Assembly (NCBI GenBank): GCA_020849615.1
Contig: JADLFW010000019.1
Coordinates: 1-64,000, forward strand
From: Phycisphaerales bacterium
GTDB lineage: Bacteria; Planctomycetota; Phycisphaerae; Phycisphaerales; UBA1924
Length of the DNA stretch: 64,000 nt
Reading direction: 5' to 3'
Positions 58,637 to 64,000 of the stretch are shown here, piece after piece. Each line of letters begins with the position of its first letter. The first letter of the stretch is position 1. The notes under the pieces were generated by a model that saw only the letters and a program-made list of their open reading frames with translations, had not been told where the DNA came from and did not search any database. The position numbers were made by a program, and so were the translations under genes.

Positions 58637-59667
58637 GCCGCCGCCCCGATGAACCGCCCGCCGCTCCCCTGCCGCGCCGCCACGAGGTGATCCACGAGCA
58701 CCGCCGCGAGGATGAACCCGCCCTGAATCCCCCGCTCCCAGTAGGTCGCCGTCTCGCCGAAGTTCAGGAACACCAGCGCTGTGCGGATGCTCCCCAGCAG
58801 CAGCGCTGCCAGCACCGTCCCCGCGATCCCGCCCGTCCCGCCGCGGATCGCGGTCCCGCCCACCACCACCGCCGTGACCACCACCAGCTCGAACCCCACG
58901 CCGATCCCCGACTCCACCACCGACTGCTGCGGCACCGCCACCAGCGCCGCCACCGCCGTCAGCAGCCCCAGCAGCATGAACGCGAAGATCCGCACCCGCG
59001 CGGTCGAGATCCGCGCCAGCCCGGCCGCCTCAGCGTTCCCTCCCACCGCGTAGAGCCGCAGCCCCAGCGGCGTCCGCCGCGCGATCACCACCGACACCCC
59101 GACCACCGCAGCCGCCACCCACAGACACCACGGAACTCCCAGCGCACCGCCCGTGCCCAAGGCCCGGATGCCAGGCGGAAGATCAGTAATCCACCGCCCC
59201 CCCATGATGAACTCGGTCACCCCGCGGAGGATCGTCAGCATCGCCAGCGTGGCGATGATGGATGGCACACGCCCGACCGTGACCAGCAGCCCGTTGAGCA
59301 GCCCGGCGCCTGTCCCCACCGCGAGCGTCAGGCCGATGACGACCGCCGTCGGCAGCCCCCAGTGCTGCGGCGAAGCGAACACGCCCATCAGCGCCGCCAA
59401 CAGCCCCAGCAGCGACCCCACCGAGATGTCGATCTCCCCCGTCAGCACCACCAGCGTCATCCCGCACCCCACGATGATCACCGGCGCCGACTGCACCAGC
59501 AGGTCCCCCAGGTTACGGAGCGAAGCGAACGCCGGATTGACCGCCGAGACCACCCCGATCACCAGGATGAGGATCCCCGCCAGCATCAGCGAGCGACGGG
59601 CCGGCGCCCGCGCGCCCGCGCCGCCGTCACGCACCGCCGCCGGTCTCTGGCCCAATACGCGCTTCAT
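58633..59667 (-). CDS. rhaP: Rhamnose-type ABC importer, permease 1
   Basis: The 344-residue protein shows the same family signatures: GCGMTLVVLTGEIDISVGSLLGLLAALMG, ATLAMLTILRGVTEFIMGG, YAVGGNAEAAGLARISTARVRIFAFMLLGLLTAVAALV and GGTAIRGGTGGIAGTVLAALLLG. Around nine spans are predicted. Genes of this importer normally run ATPase, permease, permease, binding protein. Here transcription starts with the permease and no ATPase (two-P-loop protein) precedes it. The ATG at 59667 was chosen after GGAGACTTCG; the frame is open a further 45 bases. Confidence 0.85.
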   Translation of the reverse strand: MKRVLGQRPAAVRDGGAGARAPARRSLMLAGILILVIGVVSAVNPAFASLRNLGDLLVQSAPVIIVGCGMTLVVLTGEIDISVGSLLGLLAALMGVFASPQHWGLPTAVVIGLTLAVGTGAGLLNGLLVTVGRVPSIIATLAMLTILRGVTEFIMGGRWITDLPPGIRALGTGGALGVPWCLWVAAAVVGVSVVIARRTPLGLRLYAVGGNAEAAGLARISTARVRIFAFMLLGLLTAVAALVAVPQQSVVESGIGVGFELVVVTAVVVGGTAIRGGTGGIAGTVLAALLLGSIRTALVFLNFGETATYWERGIQGGFILAAVLVDHLVAARQGSGGRFIGAAA

Positions 59668-59860
59668 AATGCGTGCGAAGTCTCCACTCGGGGATCCCGG
59701 CGCGAAAGCCACGCCGGCGCGGGCCGCCCGCCCAGCCTATCAACTACCCCGCTCTCCATGACCCCCGCTCCTGCGTCGTGTATTTCCGTCGCCCCGCGCG
59801 GCTCCTGTGCCCGGGCAATGCCGGCGCGGGCCGGGGGGCCGGGCCCGGATGGAGCAGCGC

Positions 59861-62062
59861 ATGCAAAGTCGTGTTCAGTCAAGCGCACGGGTCGTCAGGT
59901 CTCGCGCCGGGTTTGCGCAGCTGGAATCGCTCGAGCCGCGCCTCGCGATGAGCATCACGGCGGTCGGCATCGGCGGCGTGTTCTCGGACGACGGCGTGAT
60001 CCCGTACGTGCTCGACGGGTCGATCGACGATCACGGCGGCCTGCGGGCTCAGTCCATCGCGGCGGGCATCGGCGGCGGCGCGCCCGCGCGGAGCTACCCG
60101 GTCGATGACCTGGGCCTGGATGACCACGGCGGGCTGCGCCCGGGCTTCGAAGACTCCTTCAAGCCCTACGACCATTCCAACGGCGCGGCCTTCCTGCGTC
60201 GCTACGGGAACTCGGGCGGATGGTACCAGGGCCGCGATGACTCCTATGCGCGCGCCGAGTTCTCCTTCCTCATGGAGCCCGCCCAGGGCGCCACGCTCGC
60301 CGACTCCGAAGGCTCGTGGGGGCTGTCGTTCCTGCACACCGAGTGGGAGGATGGCAGGCACGAAGTCGATGTGCGGTGGGGCTCGGCCGTGATCAGCGGC
60401 TCGGCCATCACGTGGACGATCAACCGGGTCGGGCGCGAGGCCCGGGCCGACACCGACAGCATCACCTCGGTAACGCCGGGCGGAAAGCTCCTCATCTCCC
60501 ATGAGGGTCACGAGTCGGTGCAGCTCGGCGCGGGCAAGCAGCTCGCGCTGTACATCGACCTGGACCGCGCGGACAACGAAGTCTCGACGGGCTTGTTGTA
60601 CCGCATCGCCCCCGATAAGACGATGCCCCAGATCGCCGGCACCTACCGCGTGGGCATGGTCGCGACCGGGGCCCTGGCCCGGAGCGTCTCCGCCGAAGAT
60701 GCGGCGCTCCTGAACTTCGTGCTGGCGCTCGACGCCGATGGCACCTACCAGCAGTACGACACCGCCGATTACGACGCCGGCGGGCGCACCGCGACCGCCG
60801 CGGGCACCTGGATGCACGACGCCGGCACCGTGATCCTGAGCCAGGCGGGCCGCGGCGCAACGTGGAACTTCGCTGTCGGCGGCGATTCGCAGCTCATCCC
60901 GCGGTTCTACCTCACCACCGGCGCCGCGGATCAACCGGTCGTGGGGCTGGCCGCACGGGCCGAATCGGCGACGACGCCCGTCTTCACGGTCGCACAGTCC
61001 GCGACGGGCGGGAACGCGGTGATCTACGAGCTCCACGACGACCGCACCTGGCGTCGGGTCGATGTGGCGGCCCGGTCGGGCGGGCCCGCGCTGCGGAGCG
61101 AGCCGATAACGTGGGAAGACCGCAAGGATGGCCTCCAGTACGCCGCGGGGATCAGCGTTAACGGCGGTCTGGTGCTCTTCCGCCGGGCCGCCAGCGGATT
61201 GTGGAGCCACCGCATCCTGAGCGATGACCTCGCCGCCGCCAAGATCGCCACCGACCTGAACATCATGGTCGGGGCGGACGGGCTGGCGCACCTCTCCGGC
61301 CTGGACAGCGCTCGCGACCTCGTCGAGTACGCGCAGAGCGGACGCTCGGGGCTGGGCGGCGAGTTCGAATGGGAGTTCCACCACCGCGGCGATGAGCTGC
61401 GCACGGCCGGGCTGCCCATGCCCGCGTTCGCCGGGCCGCTCATCAGCTACGCCACGCGCTGGAACGGGCTGAACATCGCCGGGCTGAGCGATGATGGCCA
61501 TATCTGGTCGGTGTGGTGGGCGCCCGGAATGACGGGCTGGCGCAGCGATGACCTGACCGTCGGACTGGGCGGCGGCAAGCTCAGCGGCGGGCTGACCGTC
61601 TACCAGACTTCGTGGGATGGCATCAACCTCGCCGGCATCGACGATTCGGGCCACGTGGCGGTGACGTGGTGGGTCCCGGGCTTCGGCGGCCGGTGGGAGC
61701 AGTCGGACCTGACCGCCATGTTCGCCGGGCCCGGCCTGGCGGCGGCGGCGGTCAGCAGCTACGTGTCCTCGTGGGATGGCCTCAACATCGCGGGCTTCGA
61801 CAAGGACTCTGGAGAGCTCAAGGTGTACTGGTGGTCCCCGGCGGTATCGGGCGAGGGATGGAAAGTCACCTCGCTGGCCGCGGCGATCCCGGCGGGCTCA
61901 CCCATGCCCGCGGCCCGGCTGCGCGGGCTGGCCGCCGATGACTCGAGCCTGAACCTCATGGGCGAGTCGGAGGCGGGAGCCATGGTGCGCCTGCACTGGG
62001 AGCCCGGGATGGGCGGAACGTGGGCGGCGACCAACATCACGGCCTCCGCCATCGATGCCTGA
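59861..62062 (+). CDS. Surface protein with LEPR-type N-terminal motif and four C-terminal WW-PG repeats
   Basis: The 733-residue protein lacks a normal signal peptide but has QLESLEPRLAMS around residue 25, the LEPR motif of exported planctomycete proteins. The middle is beta-rich with no recognised domain. From about residue 530 it has four repeats of roughly 65 residues, each with a W(D/N)G(L/I)N(I/L)AG core followed by (D/S)DGH, VWWxPG and (D)DLT; the last is degenerate (DSSLNLMGES, LHWEPGMGG). The repeats suggest a propeller-like or adhesive unit. A GGAGCAGCG site sets the ATG at 59861 (59849 is also possible). Divergent from the rhamnose importer. Confidence 0.7.
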   Translation: MQSRVQSSARVVRSRAGFAQLESLEPRLAMSITAVGIGGVFSDDGVIPYVLDGSIDDHGGLRAQSIAAGIGGGAPARSYPVDDLGLDDHGGLRPGFEDSFKPYDHSNGAAFLRRYGNSGGWYQGRDDSYARAEFSFLMEPAQGATLADSEGSWGLSFLHTEWEDGRHEVDVRWGSAVISGSAITWTINRVGREARADTDSITSVTPGGKLLISHEGHESVQLGAGKQLALYIDLDRADNEVSTGLLYRIAPDKTMPQIAGTYRVGMVATGALARSVSAEDAALLNFVLALDADGTYQQYDTADYDAGGRTATAAGTWMHDAGTVILSQAGRGATWNFAVGGDSQLIPRFYLTTGAADQPVVGLAARAESATTPVFTVAQSATGGNAVIYELHDDRTWRRVDVAARSGGPALRSEPITWEDRKDGLQYAAGISVNGGLVLFRRAASGLWSHRILSDDLAAAKIATDLNIMVGADGLAHLSGLDSARDLVEYAQSGRSGLGGEFEWEFHHRGDELRTAGLPMPAFAGPLISYATRWNGLNIAGLSDDGHIWSVWWAPGMTGWRSDDLTVGLGGGKLSGGLTVYQTSWDGINLAGIDDSGHVAVTWWVPGFGGRWEQSDLTAMFAGPGLAAAAVSSYVSSWDGLNIAGFDKDSGELKVYWWSPAVSGEGWKVTSLAAAIPAGSPMPAARLRGLAADDSSLNLMGESEAGAMVRLHWEPGMGGTWAATNITASAIDA

Positions 62063-62228
62063 CCGCGCAGATGAGATTGATTTTATTTCTCGTCTTGATG
62101 CGCGGATGATCCGGCGGGATCTCCGGGCTCGGCGGACCGGTATGAAATAGACTTGGCGGCTCCGGGGGATTTCACGCGGGTTCCAGCGCGGGTGGTGTTC
62201 CACGCGCGGTGGTCTTCGCTGATCCAGG

Positions 62229-62813
62229 ATGGGACGCCAGGTGTCGCCAACGCCCCCCAATCCAGGTCAGGTATCGGAGCCCGTCGAGGTCGGCCTGGCG
62301 CGACGGGCCGCTGCGGGCGACCGCGCAGCCTGGAACGACCTGATCGACTGCTACAAGCGGCTGGTGTACTCCATCCCGCGGCGGTACCGGCTCCCGGATG
62401 ATGTCTGCGAAGATGTCTTCCAGAACACGTTCGTGCTGCTGGTGAAAGAACTGCCCCGCCTCCGCGACCCCGCCGCACTGACCAAGTGGCTGATGACCAC
62501 CGCCCACCGAGAGTGCTGGCGGGCCGCTCGCAAGGCGCGCGGAACCTCCCTGCCACCGGAGCTGGCCGGGCCCGACGCGGCAGCGCCCCCCGAGGAATCG
62601 ATGCTGCGGTGGGAACGCCAGCACCGGATCCACCTGGCCCTGGAAGCCGTCGGTGGCCGGTGCGAGGCGATGCTGCGGGCGATGTTCCTGGATCCGGCCC
62701 GGCCCAGCTATTCCGAGATCGCCGAACGCCTAGGGCTAGCCCTGGGAAGCATCGGCCCGGTCCGGGCTCGGTGCCTTGAGAAGATGGTGAAGCTGCTGGA
62801 GGACCTGCGCTAG
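62229..62813 (+). CDS. ECF-type RNA polymerase sigma factor
   Basis: The 194-residue protein has sigma region 2 (GDRAAWNDLIDCYKRLVYSIPRRYRLPDDVCEDVFQNTFVLLVKELPRLRDPAALTKWLMTTAHRECWRAAR) and region 4 (RCEAMLRAMFLDPARPSYSEIAERLGLALGSIGPVRARCLEKMVKLL). It is near the typical length for this group. It directs polymerase to a specific set of promoters, likely in response to an envelope or external signal. The next two genes probably form its operon. No zinc-dependent anti-sigma domain is seen next to it. Confidence 0.9.
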   Translation: MGRQVSPTPPNPGQVSEPVEVGLARRAAAGDRAAWNDLIDCYKRLVYSIPRRYRLPDDVCEDVFQNTFVLLVKELPRLRDPAALTKWLMTTAHRECWRAARKARGTSLPPELAGPDAAAPPEESMLRWERQHRIHLALEAVGGRCEAMLRAMFLDPARPSYSEIAERLGLALGSIGPVRARCLEKMVKLLEDLR

Positions 62814-62935
62814 CAGGTGTCCGCCCTGAATCGGGGGGTTGGTACACCAAAGCAACGAATTCGCCGCCCGCTTCGCGTTTGGGTGTACGTTCGGGGGAGG
62901 CCGGGCCTCCTGCTGGCGGCAAGGAGGTACGACCC

Positions 62936-63556
62936 GTGGGCAGCGATCAGCCGAGCTTCGAGACCCTCATCGCGTACGTTCTGGGTGAGCTCGATCCCGC
63001 GTCGGCGGAAGCCGTCCGCCGGCAGGTCGAGGGGCCCGGCGGATCGGGGGCCATCTTGGCCCGGATCCGGACGCTCTTCGACACCATGCGGGCCGATGAC
63101 TCGGTGCTGCCGCCGCGGGCGGTGGTGGACCGGGCGCGGGATCTGGTCGGCGCATCGCCCGCCCGTGCGGCCGCGTCCGCCGCGGCGTGGTGGGCCCGCG
63201 CCATCGAAAGCGCTGCGGCCCTGGTCTTCGACAGCCGGGCCCAGACGGCGACGGCGGGGTTCCGCGGCGCTGCGATGGGCCGGCAACTCTCGTTCCGCTG
63301 CGACCAGGCGGAGATCGATCTCGCGGTGACCGAGGCCGCCGGCGGCGGCTGGACGATCATGGGCCAGGTTGACCCCGCGGGCGGCGGGATCGCCGGAAGC
63401 GTCGCGCTGGTGGCGCCGGATGCGGCCGAGCCCGATGCGATCGCGGTGCTCGACGCCGCCGGGCGGTTCCGGGTCCAGACCCGGCTGCCGGCGTGCGATG
63501 TGCGGCTGCTGATCGGCGGCACAGTGGTTGGGCTTGGAACAGTGAGCCTTGAATGA
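62936..63556 (+). CDS. Small protein between ECF sigma factor and TPR protein, possible anti-sigma-type partner
   Basis: The GTG at 62936 has an AAGGAGG site. The 206-residue product begins with a helical part (PSFETLIAYVLGELDPASAEAVRRQVEGPGGS) reminiscent of the N-terminal anti-sigma domains, but with no Cys or zinc-binding His. The rest is a beta-rich domain (RQLSFRCDQAEIDLAVTEAAGGGWTIMGQVDPAGGGIAGSVALVAP...). No clear membrane span is present. The stop overlaps the next ATG (ATGA). Position suggests a regulator or effector of the sigma factor. The function is unproven. Confidence 0.55.
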   Translation: MGSDQPSFETLIAYVLGELDPASAEAVRRQVEGPGGSGAILARIRTLFDTMRADDSVLPPRAVVDRARDLVGASPARAAASAAAWWARAIESAAALVFDSRAQTATAGFRGAAMGRQLSFRCDQAEIDLAVTEAAGGGWTIMGQVDPAGGGIAGSVALVAPDAAEPDAIAVLDAAGRFRVQTRLPACDVRLLIGGTVVGLGTVSLE

Positions 63557-64000
63557 CAGTTGAACAGCAGACCCATGCCGAACTGCTGGAGACGATCGCG
63601 GGCCTGGAGCCGGGCCCGGCGATTGAACTGCTCCGTTCGCGGGGTCTGGATCGCGGCGTGCTGCCGGCGCTGATCGATGCGGCCGAGGGCCTGGTGATCG
63701 CGGACCTGTCGCGTGCTCTTGATGTCACGCAGCGGCTGGTGGCGCTGGCGGATGCGATAGGGCCGGAGGTGCCGCGGGCGCGGGCCCGGCGGGCCTGGGC
63801 CCAGGCGCTGGCTTACGCCAACCGCTTCCAGGAAGCGATCGGCGCGCTCAACGAGGCCACAGCGCTCGCCGACAGCGCCGGCGCTCCCGTCGAGGCCGCC
63901 CGCGCGCGACTCACCACGCTGCACGCCCTGGCCCGGATGGGCCGATTTGACGATGCCGTCGAGGCCGGGCTCGCCGCGCGTGCCGCGTTCATCGAGGCCG
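63553..64000 (+). CDS. TPR-repeat protein, 5' part, cut by the window edge
   Basis: The first 149 codons are visible. They are helical with a tetratricopeptide-like pattern: ARRAWAQALAYANRFQEAIGALNEATALADSAGAP and TTLHALARMGRFDDAVEAGLAARAAFIE. In Phycisphaerae such proteins behind an ECF sigma factor often continue into a CHAT peptidase-like domain, but the C-terminus lies outside, so this cannot be tested. It is translationally coupled to the gene before it. Confidence 0.7.
   Translation, partial: MTVEQQTHAELLETIAGLEPGPAIELLRSRGLDRGVLPALIDAAEGLVIADLSRALDVTQRLVALADAIGPEVPRARARRAWAQALAYANRFQEAIGALNEATALADSAGAPVEAARARLTTLHALARMGRFDDAVEAGLAARAAFIEA

Noticed and set aside
48597-59667. Bacterial microcompartment locus for rhamnose/fucose
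   Set aside because: No shell protein, propanediol dehydratase or BMC-type signal sequences were seen; the fused RhaEW and lutABC give a complete shell-free route.
1-64000. CRISPR arrays, rRNA genes and insertion sequences
   Set aside because: No regularly spaced 20-40 bp repeats with unique spacers, no conserved rRNA segments and no transposase motifs were found.

Overview
The window reads as a piece of a high-GC planctomycete chromosome, most likely class Phycisphaerae. The basis is: secreted proteins carrying the paired GDG-VDF-DYL-FL dockerin-like calcium motif (5807-6523 and 36400-38604), a surface protein with the planctomycete ESLEPR motif (59861-62062), a fibro-slime-domain protein, many leaderless or SD-poor starts, and an ECF sigma factor followed by a TPR protein. 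No rRNA gene, CRISPR array or insertion sequence was seen. One tRNA gene is present.

Region 1 (1 to about 14,680) looks like an integrated mobile element cut by the left window edge. Its right end is a tRNA-Gln(CUG) whose 3' end points into the element. Next to it is a tyrosine recombinase (12470-13552). Leftward follow an operon of an excisionase-type HTH protein, two small zinc-binding proteins and a DnaB-N/RecA-like ATPase. Then come a large protein with an internal duplication, several very small zinc-ribbon proteins, an orphan RES-domain toxin of clearly lower GC, a ParB-methyltransferase fusion, a HARE-HTH protein and a phage-type terminase small subunit. Two long perfect inverted repeats lie inside the ATPase gene, and helically phased short repeats lie between integrase and tRNA.

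Region 2 (about 14,700-36,400) is mostly core chromosome: an M16 metalloprotease, a two-domain iron-type ABC permease, a GT2 glycosyltransferase, a periplasmic-binding lipoprotein, argS, a fibro-slime protein, murA, a MEMO-family protein with an N-terminal extension, a CusF-like copper lipoprotein, a uracil-DNA glycosylase lacking most Fe-S ligands, and an NAD-dependent sugar epimerase. A frameshifted, truncated gene lies at 36058-36410.

Region 3 (36,400-59,700) is a catabolic block. A six-gene operon transcribed leftward (mutA, mutB, meaB, epimerase, carboxyltransferase, biotinyl-like carrier) covers the methylmalonyl-CoA segment between succinyl-CoA and propionyl-CoA; a CoA-transferase gene diverges from it. 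Beside it is an L-rhamnose route: isomerase and kinase leftward, then rightward a fused rhamnulose-1-phosphate aldolase/lactaldehyde dehydrogenase with lutABC for lactate oxidation to pyruvate. A convergent rhamnose-type ABC importer (two permeases and a binding protein) has no ATPase gene. Two oddities stand out: the biotinyl-like carrier lacks the lysine that carries biotin, and no biotin carboxylase or membrane decarboxylase subunit is present.

Region 4 (59,800-64,000) holds the surface protein with four C-terminal repeats, the ECF sigma factor, a small coupled protein and the start of a TPR protein cut by the right edge.
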